Positions 8,863 through 17,708 are shown, counted from the stretch's first letter. The stretch: DNA of 64,000 nucleotides from Agrobacterium tumefaciens (GCF_009649785.1 NZ_WJOK01000004.1:186001-250000), one strand, 5' to 3'. The notes: generated from the letters alone by a model not told the origin. Program-made: numbers and translations.

Positions 8863-9611
8863 ATGTCATTCTCCTTGTGTTGATTGTGTTGCATGTGAAT
8901 TTTATCCGGATCGCCGCCATTCATTTCCGGTAGGGCGAGCGACCGGCGAAGGCCGGCGAGAGGATCGGGGCGTCGAGTGAGGTCGAGGCCGGTTTCCACC
9001 TCGTCCAGATGCTCGATGGAAAGCTCCGCCGCCCTCACGAAATCGCCCGCAGCCATCGCGTCGAAGATACGGCAATGCCCCTCATGGGACTGGAGGGCAT
9101 GAAACTCCGACTGGTAGAGCATGGAGATCAGAATTGTCCGGGCGGTCAGATCGCGTAGCAGCTCGATGAGCACGGCATTGCCGCAAAGCTCGGCGATGCG
9201 GATATGAAAATCGCCCATGAGGCAGGTAAGGCGCTGGCGGTCACCTGCGGCTATTGCGACTTTCTCTTCCTCAAGATGCGCGACGAGGACCTTGCGCCCC
9301 TCCTCCGACAGCATCCGCATGCTGCGAAGCAATCCGGATTCGATAATCCGCCGCGCCTCATAGATGGTCATCGCCTCCTCGGCGGAGGGCTCGACGACGA
9401 ACCACCCTCGCCGCGCGCTGACATGGACGATGCCACGTGTTTCCAGCCGCATCATCGCCTCCCGTACCCGCGTACGTGAAACGGAGAAGAGTCCAGCCAG
9501 CTGATTTTCGCTGAGCCGCGTGCCCGGCCGGATGCGCGCCGAAAGAATGCCGGAAACGATGGCTTCTTCGATGTTTATCTGACGGTCCTGCTTGGTATGT
9601 AAATCTTGCAT
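8859..9611 (-). CDS. GntR-family regulator, FadR/FCD subfamily
   Basis: About 250 residues. An N-terminal winged helix (about 10-75, with SENQLAGLFSVSRTRVREAMMRLETRG) is followed by an all-helical FCD ligand-binding domain (about 90-225, with HIRIAELCGNAVL and a conserved metal-ligand-type histidine near HEGH). It is the first gene of the amino-acid transporter operon and probably controls it by binding the transported amino acid or a breakdown product. The ATG at 9611 (MQDLHTKQD) fits the family's usual N-terminus. An in-frame TTG-type start at 9662 would add 17 unconserved-looking residues. Confidence 0.9.
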   Translation of the reverse strand: MQDLHTKQDRQINIEEAIVSGILSARIRPGTRLSENQLAGLFSVSRTRVREAMMRLETRGIVHVSARRGWFVVEPSAEEAMTIYEARRIIESGLLRSMRMLSEEGRKVLVAHLEEEKVAIAAGDRQRLTCLMGDFHIRIAELCGNAVLIELLRDLTARTILISMLYQSEFHALQSHEGHCRIFDAMAAGDFVRAAELSIEHLDEVETGLDLTRRPDPLAGLRRSLALPEMNGGDPDKIHMQHNQHKENDI

Positions 9612-9616
9612 ACAAG
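9595..9616 (-). promoter_or_regulatory. Candidate GntR operator overlapping its own start
   Basis: Nested inverted repeats: GTATG (9595-9599) pairs with CATAC (9609-9613), and CTTG-CATA-CAAG spans 9605-9616. The TTG/CAA-type half sites resemble operators of FCD-type GntR proteins, and the element covers the ATG at 9611. This suggests autorepression; it is a pattern match only. Confidence 0.35.
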
Positions 9617-9777
9617 ACTGAAAGCAAGGCCCGTGCCAGAACAGATATTGTTTTAAAATCAAAATGCCGCGAAAAAGCTCGCGCGTACTCGCTCAAATTT
9701 TGAGCAAGAAAATCGACAAACATCAAAAAAAACGCAGAGCTGTGCAAACTTGACGGTATGGCCGTCGCGGTTTCTCT

Positions 9778-10758
9778 CTAACCGGCTTTGAACCGATCGA
9801 ATGCCGTCAGATACTTGACCGTGGGATCGGCGTCCCAGCGGTAAATTTCGGTTCGGAGGAAATGCAGCTCTTCCTCGAGCTTTTCCTCCGCCAGTTCCAC
9901 CCACCAGGATTTGGGCCGGCCATCGGAACCATCAGACCAGCGATAGCCCCGCTTTTTCAGATGATCCTTCATGTCGAACGGGCTGTTCTCCGCGTAAATG
10001 CGAACCCGGGAGTGCTGGCTGGCTTCATGGAGTTCCATGAAGGGCGTCCCGCTTTGGCCGGCGCGTACCTGTTCCAGCACCTCCAGCAGAGCAAAACAAT
10101 CGTCGACTGCTCGATGGCCGTCATGAAAATAGCCGGATTGCCCGATGAGGTAGGCGAGCTTGCTGCCCTCAAAACCCCGACCACTCCAGTCAACCTCAGA
10201 GACGGAGCAGGCCCAGGCCTTATTGCGGAAGATCGGCGAGAAGGCCTCGCAAAACGGACGATCGAAGCCGGCATTGTGGGCAATGATCAGATCAGCACCT
10301 TCAACCAGGGAGGTCAGCCGGTCGATGTCTATCGTCTGTCCGGCAACCATTTCATCGGTGATACCCGTCAGGCGCGTGATTTCTTCCGGAATGGAAGTGC
10401 CCGGCTGTCGCAGACCGCCATAGACCCCGGTGACATCGCCGATCGTGCCCTGATCGTCGAATGTGAAGGTAATGACGCCGATTTCGATGATCTCGTCAGT
10501 TCGGTGGTTGAGGCCCGTGGTCTCGGTGTCGAGGATCACGCCCTGACGTGGAAACCCCGGTCGCGGCTGCTCGCATATCGCGCGCGGCTGCAACTTGCGC
10601 AGGACGCGGTAATTGCCTGTGGATTCGAGATATCCGACCAAGGCCTCATCATCAGGAACCGATTTCTGCATCGTTTCACGACCACCCGCTTTTCGCCCGC
10701 GCTCAGCCTGAGGAAGCCGCACCGTCGCGGAAGCAAAAAAATCCAACTGGGAGGTCAT
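9778..10758 (-). CDS. DEDDh 3'-5' exonuclease (DNA polymerase III epsilon-like)
   Basis: A 326-residue nuclease. The exonuclease domain spans about 72-230 and has all DEDDh residues: D77 and E79 in LDTETTG, D166 in HNAGFDRPF, and H215 with D220 in GHRAVDD. The C-terminal ~90 residues are extra relative to a bare exonuclease domain and contain a tryptophan-rich stretch (KKRGYRWSDGSDGRPKSWWVEL). It is probably a proofreading-like or repair/RNA-processing exonuclease rather than the replicative DnaQ, since it stands alone. Start ATG at 10758 has only a weak GAAG site; M30 is an alternative. Confidence 0.88.
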   Translation of the reverse strand: MTSQLDFFASATVRLPQAERGRKAGGRETMQKSVPDDEALVGYLESTGNYRVLRKLQPRAICEQPRPGFPRQGVILDTETTGLNHRTDEIIEIGVITFTFDDQGTIGDVTGVYGGLRQPGTSIPEEITRLTGITDEMVAGQTIDIDRLTSLVEGADLIIAHNAGFDRPFCEAFSPIFRNKAWACSVSEVDWSGRGFEGSKLAYLIGQSGYFHDGHRAVDDCFALLEVLEQVRAGQSGTPFMELHEASQHSRVRIYAENSPFDMKDHLKKRGYRWSDGSDGRPKSWWVELAEEKLEEELHFLRTEIYRWDADPTVKYLTAFDRFKAG

Positions 10759-10893
10759 TGTTCTTCTGTCCGCTTTGGCCGGAAATCGATATTGAGTTTT
10801 CCAACATATGCGCAGAGGCTCACACTAACAACAGCGGTTGCCGTGATCCACAGAAACCGGGCGGCGTCCGTTTGGCATTGCCCGCATTGGATT

Positions 10894-10926
10894 CAGAAAA
10901 GGGGCGGAATGTTCCGCCCCCTTTCT
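10894..10926 (-). terminator. Rho-independent terminator of the monooxygenase operon
   Basis: GGGGCGGAA (10901-10909) and TTCCGCCCC (10912-10920) form a tight hairpin, and the flanking A and T runs extend the stem. Read leftward it follows the monooxygenase stop (10958) by about 32 bases and ends in TTTTCTG. It may also act for rightward transcription. Confidence 0.68.
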
Positions 10927-10957
10927 GCATTACCTTTATCGATCGAAATACCCGTGG

Positions 10958-12757
10958 TCAGCGTGTGTGGTGAACCGGTTGCAATGCATAGACAGGTGTA
11001 GGGAGCCCCTCCATGCGCGCCTTCAACTGCAAGGCGAGATATTGCGAATAATGCCGCGACTGGTGCAGGTTGCCGCCGTGGAACCACAGCGCCTCCTGCT
11101 GCGTCGGCTTCCACATGTTGCGCTGCTCGCCTTCCCACGGCCCCGGGTCTTTCGGCGTATCCGAACCGAGACCCCAGACCTTGCCGACCCTGTCTGCCGT
11201 TTCCTGATCGATGAGATCGGCGACCCAGCCATTCATCGAACCATATCCCGTCGCATAGACAATGACGTCAGCAGGGATCTCCTTGCCGTCAGCGAGCTTG
11301 ATCGAATTTTCGGTGATCTCGTCCACCTGACCGGCGGCAAGCTTCACCTTGCCATCGATGATCAGCTGCGAGGCGCCGATATCAATATAATAACCGGAGC
11401 CGCGCCGCAGGTACTTCATGAAGAGGCCCGAGCCATCCGCACCCCAGTCTAGCTGGAACCCGGCTTTTTCCAGTGCGGCGTAAAAATCAGCGTCGCGCTC
11501 CCTCATCTTGTCGTAAAGCGGGATCTGGAACTCATGCATGATCCGGTAGGGCAGCGACGCGAAGATGAGATCGGCCTTCGCCGTCGTCACCCCATTCGCC
11601 AGGGCCTGTTCGGAATAGAGCGCACCGAGCCCTATATCCATCAGCGTATCGGATTTGACGATATGGGTCGTCGAGCGCTGGATCATGGTCACATCGACAC
11701 CCGCTTCGTGGAGTGCGGCGCAGATATCATGGGCCGAATTGTTGGAACCGATCACGGCGACCTTCTTTCCCTTGTACCCATCCGGCCCCGGATGCTGCGA
11801 GGAATGGTGCTGATCGCCGTTGAAGCGCTCGCGCCCCTTGAAATCCGGAATATTAGCCTTGCCGGACATGCCGGTGGCAAAGACCAGTTGCTTTGGCCGG
11901 AGCACGACTTCCTCGCCATCGCGATCGACGACGATCGACCATTCCTTCGCCGCCTCGTCCCACTTGGCGGATTTGGCAGTGGAGCGGGTCCAGTAGTTCA
12001 GTTCCATCACCTTGGTGTAGAATTCGAGCCAGTCACCGATCTTGTCCTTGGGGGCAAAGACCGGCCAGTTCTTCGGAAAATCGATGTAAGGCAGATGGTC
12101 GTACCAGACCGGGTCATGCAGGCAGAGCGACTTGTAGCGCTTGCGCCAGCTGTCACCCGGCCGCTCGTTCTTTTCGAGTATGATCGTCGGCACGCCGAGC
12201 TGGCGCAACCGGGCGCCGAGCGCGATGCCGCCCTGTCCACCGCCGATGATGACGGTATAGGGCTGCTTGTCATAACCGAGCGTGCGCGCTTCCTCCTCGC
12301 GCTCCTCCATCCAGGTTTTGGCACCAAGGTTCTGGCCGTGCCTTGCGCCGAGCGGGCGGGTGAAGCCCGATTTTTCCTCATGGCCCTTCAGTTCGGAAAG
12401 CGCCGTCAGCAGCGTCCATATCTGCCCGTTCCTGAAGCGCACGAGGCCGTAGCCGCGCCCTGTCGCCGCCTCGAAGGTGATCCAGCTTTCAAGCACACCA
12501 TCCGCCTCCGTCGCCTCCTCGCCGGTAGCGATGCGCCAGTTTGTGGGTCTGGCAGTCGAAAGCTGCGCCTGCAGCATGTCGCGCACCTGATCGCGACCTT
12601 CAACGGTCTTGATGTTCCAGGTAAAGGCAACGAGGTCGCGCCAGTAGCAATCCTCGGCAAACAGATTAACGGCATCATCGATGCGGCCAGCTTCGAGTGC
12701 TGCCCCGAACGTATCGAGAAGCGCCTGAAGGCGCGTGGTGGGGGTCTTGTCGAGCAT
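10958..12757 (-). CDS. FAD-dependent monooxygenase with N-terminal NTF2-like domain
   Basis: A 599-residue flavoprotein. Residues 1-130 look like a SnoaL/NTF2-type cone (LQALLDTFGAALEAGRIDDAVNLF). The rest is a class-B flavin monooxygenase: FAD-binding GGGQGG at 172-177, a Baeyer-Villiger/FMO-like FKGRERFNGDQHHS at about 306-319, and an NADPH site around GSNNSAHD (337-344). The enzyme should insert oxygen into a ketone or soft heteroatom using NADPH and O2. ATG at 12757 follows AGGAGGAGGAATAC; the frame extends upstream, but that part only encodes the ribosome-binding site. It lies 66 bases after the dehydrogenase gene and probably shares its sigma-54 promoter. Confidence 0.88.
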   Translation of the reverse strand: MLDKTPTTRLQALLDTFGAALEAGRIDDAVNLFAEDCYWRDLVAFTWNIKTVEGRDQVRDMLQAQLSTARPTNWRIATGEEATEADGVLESWITFEAATGRGYGLVRFRNGQIWTLLTALSELKGHEEKSGFTRPLGARHGQNLGAKTWMEEREEEARTLGYDKQPYTVIIGGGQGGIALGARLRQLGVPTIILEKNERPGDSWRKRYKSLCLHDPVWYDHLPYIDFPKNWPVFAPKDKIGDWLEFYTKVMELNYWTRSTAKSAKWDEAAKEWSIVVDRDGEEVVLRPKQLVFATGMSGKANIPDFKGRERFNGDQHHSSQHPGPDGYKGKKVAVIGSNNSAHDICAALHEAGVDVTMIQRSTTHIVKSDTLMDIGLGALYSEQALANGVTTAKADLIFASLPYRIMHEFQIPLYDKMRERDADFYAALEKAGFQLDWGADGSGLFMKYLRRGSGYYIDIGASQLIIDGKVKLAAGQVDEITENSIKLADGKEIPADVIVYATGYGSMNGWVADLIDQETADRVGKVWGLGSDTPKDPGPWEGEQRNMWKPTQQEALWFHGGNLHQSRHYSQYLALQLKARMEGLPTPVYALQPVHHTR

Positions 12758-12823
12758 GTATTCCTCCTCCTGCTCAATGTGGAAACGGGACGGCTCCTCA
12801 ACCGCCCCGCACTTCAAATCGGC

Positions 12824-13897
12824 CTATCGCGACAGGTCGATCAGGATCTTCAGATGCTTGCCGGCCGGGTCGAGCAGCTGGTCGAACCCTTCCGTGACCG
12901 CCTCGCTGAGTGAGACGTTTTTGGTAACGATCCGGCTCGCCGGGATCTGGCCGCTGGCAATCAGCCGGGCAACACGCGGCCAGTAGTGAGTCGGATAGGC
13001 CCAGGAGCCGCGGATATCGATGTCCTTGAAAGTCACGTCGAACCAGTTCAGCGGGTTTTCGCCGGGGTGGAGGCCGGTCTGCACCACAACGCCCTGCTTG
13101 CGCACTGCATCGGCGCAGTTCTTCAGCGCATATTCATTGCCGACGCATTCGATGGCGACATCGCAGCCAACATTGCCTTCGGTCTCGGCGCGGATGACAT
13201 CGCCCACCTTTTCCGTCTTGGGATTGATCGTGCGCACCTCGCCAAGCGCCGCCCGCGCCAGCGCCAGACGCGTGTCGTTGAGATCGGAAAGAAATATCTG
13301 CGAGGCACCGGCCGCCCTGGCCGCCATGGCGACGAGAATGCCGATCGGCCCGGCACCGGTCACAAGCACGCTGCTGCCGGCCGTGACACCGCCACGATCG
13401 CAGGCATAAACCGCGACTGCTGTCGGCTCGATGAGGGCCGCTTCCTGATCGGAAAGCGCATCGGGTATCGGCTGGACGTTATAGTCGTTGAGAAGAGCGG
13501 CCTGCGCCATGCCGCCGGAATGCCAGGACAGACCGGCGAGAGCGAGATTTGTGCTCAGGTGATAAAGACCGCGATCAGCATAATAGTCGCCATGGCGCGG
13601 CATGATGAGCGGCTGGATCGATACCCGGTCGCCGGGCTTTACATGGCTAACGCCCTCGCCTACGGCCTTGACGACACCGCCGAATTCATGACCGAGAATT
13701 TGCGGCCCGTGCGCGCCGGTGAAAGGATGCGGCTCCTTCGGCACGAAGATCGGGCCATAGGCATATTCGTGCAGGTCCGTGCCGCAGATGCCGCAGAACT
13801 TGTTTTCGACGAGCACCTCACCCGGTCCGGGCTCGGGCGGCATATCCACATCCTCGATGCGTAGGTCCTTGGCGGCGTGAAAGCGCAGTGCTTTCAT
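12824..13897 (-). CDS. Zinc-dependent alcohol dehydrogenase, 2,3-butanediol dehydrogenase-like
   Basis: A 357-residue MDR-family dehydrogenase most like (R,R)-butanediol dehydrogenases. Catalytic zinc ligands are visible at C38 (CGICGTD) and H70-E71 (GHEFGG), and the Rossmann motif GAGPIGILVA is near 175. The four-cysteine structural-zinc lobe is absent, as in this subfamily. It would interconvert a secondary alcohol (butanediol/acetoin type) and a ketone with NAD(H). The ATG is preceded by AGGAGGAAATGCA. It is the first gene after a sigma-54 promoter, and the monooxygenase follows. Confidence 0.92.
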   Translation of the reverse strand: MKALRFHAAKDLRIEDVDMPPEPGPGEVLVENKFCGICGTDLHEYAYGPIFVPKEPHPFTGAHGPQILGHEFGGVVKAVGEGVSHVKPGDRVSIQPLIMPRHGDYYADRGLYHLSTNLALAGLSWHSGGMAQAALLNDYNVQPIPDALSDQEAALIEPTAVAVYACDRGGVTAGSSVLVTGAGPIGILVAMAARAAGASQIFLSDLNDTRLALARAALGEVRTINPKTEKVGDVIRAETEGNVGCDVAIECVGNEYALKNCADAVRKQGVVVQTGLHPGENPLNWFDVTFKDIDIRGSWAYPTHYWPRVARLIASGQIPASRIVTKNVSLSEAVTEGFDQLLDPAGKHLKILIDLSR

Positions 13898-13932
13898 TGC
13901 ATTTCCTCCTGTAGTTCTTGCACAGAAGGATC

Positions 13933-13948
13933 AGCAAGCGGCATGCCA
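13933..13948 (-). promoter_or_regulatory. Sigma-54 promoter (-24/-12)
   Basis: On the leftward strand TGGCATGCCGCTTGCT matches TGGCAC-N5-TTGCA/T with the invariant GG and GC exactly 12 bases apart. Transcription would start near 13922, about 25 bases before the dehydrogenase ATG. A sigma-54 activator is encoded immediately upstream and a palindromic activator site lies about 70-100 bases behind the promoter. Confidence 0.85.
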
Positions 13949-14019
13949 GAATGGCTTGCGCCATATCTTGAAGTATTTTCAATTGGTTACAAATTCAGCT
14001 CTGAGGCTCGCCGGCAGAA

Positions 14020-14049
14020 TGCAACAGGTTCCGTGCAACAGGTGTTGCA
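14020..14049 (-). promoter_or_regulatory. Probable upstream activating sequence for the AcoR-like protein
   Basis: TGCAACA-GG-TGTTGCA (14034-14049) is a perfect 7-bp inverted repeat. An extra half site TGCAACA lies at 14020-14026, 14 bases away from the repeated half. It sits roughly 100-130 bases upstream of the predicted sigma-54 start, the usual distance for enhancer-type activators, and directly next to the activator gene. Confidence 0.7.
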
Positions 14050-14073
14050 ATGGTCGCACCGGTTCGGACGCAG

Positions 14074-15948
14074 TCAATTCAGGCGTTTGAGACGGCGGTG
14101 AATGGTGGAGCGGTTGACGCCGAGGCTTCGCGCCAGCGCCGAGACGTTGTTGCCGCAGTCCTTCAGCGCCCGGCGCAGATCGTCGTCATCGCGTAATGCA
14201 TCATCGGTGGAGACTTCGGCAAAGAGGTGTTCAGGCAGGCAACCCGGATCGATCTTGCCGCCATCGGAAAGCGCGGCTGCAACCCGCAGTGCATTGAAAA
14301 GTTCGCGCAGATTGCCCGGCCAGTCATGGTCAAGCAGAATTGCCCGTGCCGCCTTATCGATCCTGTAGGTCTCGCCGTTTTCCTTCTCGATGCGGCGGAG
14401 AAACTGATCGATCAGCCAGCCGAGATCCTCGCGCTCCCGCAGCGCCGGCAGCGTCACCGTTGCGGCGTTCAGGCGATAATAGAGGTCCTGCCGGAAACGG
14501 CCTTCCTTCACCAGCTCGGCAAGATCGCGGTGCGATGCGGACAGTACTCTCAGACGCACCGGCTTGGCTTTCAATGCGCCAACCGGCTGCACCTCGTTTT
14601 CCGAAAGCACGCGCAACAGGCGGCTTTGAAGAGAGAGCGGCATGTCGCCAATCTCATCCAGGAACAAAGTGCCGCCACTTGCCTCCTCGATGAGACCGCG
14701 CTTGCCCTTCTGGCTGGCGCCGGTGAAGGCACCGGGTGTGTAACCGAACAATTCGGATTCGATCAGATGCTCCGGGATTGCCGCACAATTGACGGCAACG
14801 AAATTACCGTCGCTGTTGCAGCTGTCATGGATCGCCCGTGCCAGATATTCCTTGCCGCTGCCCGTCTCACCCTGAATGAGGATGGGAATATCGCGGGCGG
14901 CAAGCTTTGCTGCCCGTGCCTGCACCTTTTCCATCGCCGGATCGCCGTTGCTCATGTCCCTCAGCGCTCGCGGCAAGCGTGGCTCAGGCGTGACAGGAGC
15001 GCGAATGCTGACGGCGGGCGCGATCGCGCTGGCAAAAAGCACCAGACCGTTGCGGGCGCGCAAAAGCCGCTCGCCATTCGGCCGCCCGCGCATAAAGCGC
15101 GGCAGGTCGTCCACATCGATATCGAAGACCGAGGAAATCGGCTGGCCGAGAAAATCGCGGGTGGCAAGGCCGTGCATGTTCATGGAGCGCGCCAGCGCCC
15201 CGAAGCCACCATGGGTCATGCCGGTGATACGTCCGCTGCCATCAAGGGCGATCGCCGCATCGGGATCGACGTCAAGAAACTCAGGTGAACGGGCAAGACG
15301 CAACACCCAGTCATTGCGGGTGCGGGTCATGAGATTGGCAAGCTCGATGCGCCGCGCGGTGGAGGCAACGAGATGCAGCGCCAGTTGCTGGCTGGCCTTG
15401 GCCGTCGGCGAGCGCAGCTGGGAAATGTCGAGCACGGCGGTGAGATCGCCGAGCGTATCGAAGACGGGCGCCGCAGTGCAGGTCAGCCCGATATGGCTGG
15501 TATCGAAATGGTCATCCTGATGGATGATCACCGGCTCGCCGGAAACGAGGCAGGCGCCAACAGCGCAGGTGCCGGCCCGGTTTTCCGACCATTCCGAGCC
15601 AAGGTAAAGCCCCGCCCTCCGCAACTGGTTGTCGAAGGTCGGGTCGCCCATGAAATCGACGGTAACGCCGCGGGCATCCGACAGCAACAGGACGTAATTC
15701 TGCTCGGCAATCTGGTTGAACAGGGCTTCGAGACCGGAGCGGCCGATACGGATGAGCTCCTCGGCCTGCTCGCGATGCTCCCGAAGCTTCAGCTCGGGCA
15801 CGATATAGGCTTCCTGCGCGATCGTTGGGTCGAGCTTGTAGTCATTGAGGCAGCGCAGCCAGGACTGGATGACCGGCGTATCACGGGGGCTGACCGCGCC
15901 CATGCCGACACGTTCGATCTCTCGTATATGCGACAGCGTCGATACCAT
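14074..15948 (-). CDS. Sigma-54-dependent activator, AcoR-like (GAF-AAA+-Fis)
   Basis: A 624-residue enhancer-binding protein. An N-terminal GAF-type sensor region is at about 60-200, with a second PAS-like segment at about 220-310. The AAA+ domain is at about 335-560 with Walker A GETGSGKE (360-367), the sigma-54 contact GAFTGA (406-411) and Walker B GGTLFLDEIG (425-434). A Fis-type helix-turn-helix ends the protein (NNVSALARSLGVNRSTIHRRL). I chose the ATG at 15948 because CGGAGG lies 8 bases before it; in-frame ATG 15978 and GTG 16002 have no such site. It should sense a ketone or diol and switch on the adjacent dehydrogenase and monooxygenase genes. Confidence 0.92.
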   Translation of the reverse strand: MVSTLSHIREIERVGMGAVSPRDTPVIQSWLRCLNDYKLDPTIAQEAYIVPELKLREHREQAEELIRIGRSGLEALFNQIAEQNYVLLLSDARGVTVDFMGDPTFDNQLRRAGLYLGSEWSENRAGTCAVGACLVSGEPVIIHQDDHFDTSHIGLTCTAAPVFDTLGDLTAVLDISQLRSPTAKASQQLALHLVASTARRIELANLMTRTRNDWVLRLARSPEFLDVDPDAAIALDGSGRITGMTHGGFGALARSMNMHGLATRDFLGQPISSVFDIDVDDLPRFMRGRPNGERLLRARNGLVLFASAIAPAVSIRAPVTPEPRLPRALRDMSNGDPAMEKVQARAAKLAARDIPILIQGETGSGKEYLARAIHDSCNSDGNFVAVNCAAIPEHLIESELFGYTPGAFTGASQKGKRGLIEEASGGTLFLDEIGDMPLSLQSRLLRVLSENEVQPVGALKAKPVRLRVLSASHRDLAELVKEGRFRQDLYYRLNAATVTLPALREREDLGWLIDQFLRRIEKENGETYRIDKAARAILLDHDWPGNLRELFNALRVAAALSDGGKIDPGCLPEHLFAEVSTDDALRDDDDLRRALKDCGNNVSALARSLGVNRSTIHRRLKRLN

Positions 15949-16057
15949 GCACGCATCCTCCGGCACGAATGGTCGCATATTAGGAGATCGCCCACAATCC
16001 ACCTCTTACGGTGGTTCGGTCGTTCGAAGCGATGTAACAGTCTCGAATGCGACCGCC

Positions 16058-16471
16058 TCAGGTGTTTGGGCGATTGATAATGTTCTCGCAATTGGCCGGA
16101 TTGCCGATGATTTCGCTGGTCTTGATGGTGGAAGCGGGATCCGCGGTGATCTTGATGATGCAGTCGCGGCGATGCTCCTTGATCTTCATGCCTTCCGTTT
16201 CCGATATCCGCACCTGCCCGTTCAAGGTGCGGATTTCCCGCTTGTTGGAGAGGCCGGCATAGGTCTCAACATCCACCTTCAGCCAATAGGATTCCGTCGC
16301 GCCCTTGTCGATGATCACCTTGTTAGGACGGCCGAGTCTGGCGATAGCCGCATCCAGGGGCTGGCCCACGAGGCTCGCCACCGTTTGCGATGCGTCCGTC
16401 TGCCCGGTCGTGGCGCACCCAGAAATGGCGGCCAGCACGCCGACCAGACATCCCGTTTCAAGCCATCTCAT
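16058..16471 (-). CDS. Small outer-envelope lipoprotein, function unknown
   Basis: 137 residues starting MRWLETGCLVG. Residues 1-18 form a lipoprotein signal with lipobox AISGC, so the mature protein is acylated at that cysteine. The middle (VASLVGQPLDAAIARLGRPNKVI) resembles the SmpA/BamE-like or DUF-type pattern in which a short helix pair is followed by strands (YWLKVDVETYAG). I do not recognise a specific family. GAGGGAAG precedes the chosen ATG; the open frame upstream lacks conserved features. It is a single gene with unrelated neighbours. Confidence 0.8.
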   Translation of the reverse strand: MRWLETGCLVGVLAAISGCATTGQTDASQTVASLVGQPLDAAIARLGRPNKVIIDKGATESYWLKVDVETYAGLSNKREIRTLNGQVRISETEGMKIKEHRRDCIIKITADPASTIKTSEIIGNPANCENIINRPNT

Positions 16472-16618
16472 TTTCAGTTTTCTTCCCTCACAGAATACCA
16501 TCAGCCGACACGTTCCGTCGTCAGCGTTGCAATCTAGGCTCGATAATTTTGCTCTGAAAGGAGGTGCGACCCAGATGCTGATCAACTTGTTATGATCGAC
16601 AGGGTCATACAGGTGTTC

Positions 16619-17584
16619 TCATCTGTTGCGGAACACGGTGCAGGGAATGCCGGCCTGGCGGATTTCGCCGCAAAGCTCGTTGGCCTGGGCGCGTGTATTG
16701 CGGCCGATGCGGGCGGCATAACGCGGGCGCGAACCGAAATTGCCGCCTCGCTGCCGCACGATCAAAGCCCGCTCGGCATTAAGCGGCCCGGATAGTTGGC
16801 CAATGGCGCGGGTAAAAAGCCGGTTCGCCACCGCCGGATTATAATGCGCGGCAAGCTGCACGCCCCAGGGCGCCCAGTCGGCCGACGAGATGAGTACAGG
16901 ATCGTTCATCGTTCGCGTATCGGCCAGACGCAGACAGGCATCGATGAAAGAGCGGGTCTCATCCAATGCCGGGGCCGCCTTTTCCGGCGGGTTGTCCTTC
17001 CATTTCTCAACCGGATATCCCGTTATCGCAAACACATAATCCCGGGTTTCCGTCGGCAGCCGACCGGTCGCGATAAAATTCCGCAATCCCGCCTCGCCCG
17101 CATTATAAGCTGCGGCGGCGAGACCGAAATTGCCAAACTGCTTATTCAACTCGGACAGATACCGGGAAGAGGCCTCGAGTGCGGCGATTATGTTGAAGCT
17201 GTCTTTGAGACCACGCAGCTTTGCGGTTCCAGGCATGAACTGTGCTATGCCTTCCGCGCCCTTCGGGCTGACCGCATTGGCCCGGAACAGGCTTTCCCGC
17301 CAGATGAGCCGGGCGAAGTAATCCGGCGGAACGGCGTGGCGCCCGGCCAGAACCTCGATGGCGTGACAGAGGTCGTTATTGTAGCTTTCGACACGGATGC
17401 ACAATTCCGGCGCGACATCATGGGTGTAGGCGCAGGAGACTTTGCCATCGGCCTTCTCCTCGGCCCCGGTCGTGCCACTGGCAAGCGCCAGCAACCACAG
17501 AGCAAGACTCACGCAGCGTGTCGATATCCCCGCCAAGCAAAACTCCCCGCAAATCCCACGCCCGATACGCCGATTATCAGGCAT
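16619..17584 (-). CDS. Lytic transglycosylase (SLT domain), exported
   Basis: A 321-residue peptidoglycan lytic transglycosylase that cleaves the MurNAc-GlcNAc bond with 1,6-anhydro formation. A hydrophobic export segment is at about 22-41. The SLT domain is at about 75-200, with catalytic E97 in IWRESLF, the GIAQFMPGTA motif at 112-121 and AAAYNAGEAG near 158-167. The C-terminal ~75 residues (RALIVRQRGGNFGSRPRYAA onward, with two cysteines) look like a peptidoglycan-binding, SPOR-like tail. It may be soluble periplasmic. ATG at 17584 has a poor ribosome-binding site. Confidence 0.88.
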   Translation of the reverse strand: MPDNRRIGRGICGEFCLAGISTRCVSLALWLLALASGTTGAEEKADGKVSCAYTHDVAPELCIRVESYNNDLCHAIEVLAGRHAVPPDYFARLIWRESLFRANAVSPKGAEGIAQFMPGTAKLRGLKDSFNIIAALEASSRYLSELNKQFGNFGLAAAAYNAGEAGLRNFIATGRLPTETRDYVFAITGYPVEKWKDNPPEKAAPALDETRSFIDACLRLADTRTMNDPVLISSADWAPWGVQLAAHYNPAVANRLFTRAIGQLSGPLNAERALIVRQRGGNFGSRPRYAARIGRNTRAQANELCGEIRQAGIPCTVFRNR

Positions 17585-17620
17585 TCTGCAAGATATGCCC
17601 AGACCTATGGCTCTTCTTCA

Positions 17621-17697
17621 ATGGAAGCTTCGGTTTGGGCCTTGCCGAGGCTTCCATGCGTCCAGAATAAAGGTCGCATTTCCGCGTCGGCAAGGCC
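17621..17697 (-). promoter_or_regulatory. Two mutually exclusive hairpins between chemoreceptor and transglycosylase genes
   Basis: Hairpin 1 pairs 17621-17633 with 17645-17657 (13 bp, one imperfect pair). Hairpin 2 pairs GGCCTTGCCGA (17638-17648) with TCGGCAAGGCC (17687-17697), a perfect 11 bp. The two share bases 17638-17648, so only one can form at a time. Neither ends in a U-run. This could be a terminator/antiterminator arrangement or overlapping repeats. Confidence 0.4.
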
Positions 17698-17708
17698 ATC
17701 TTGTGTGC

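Noticed and set aside
13984-13995. TGGTTACAAATT near the sigma-54 promoter, shared with the TetR operator region at 48158
   Set aside because: Only one half of the palindrome is present and there is no link between the loci; chance similarity is likely.
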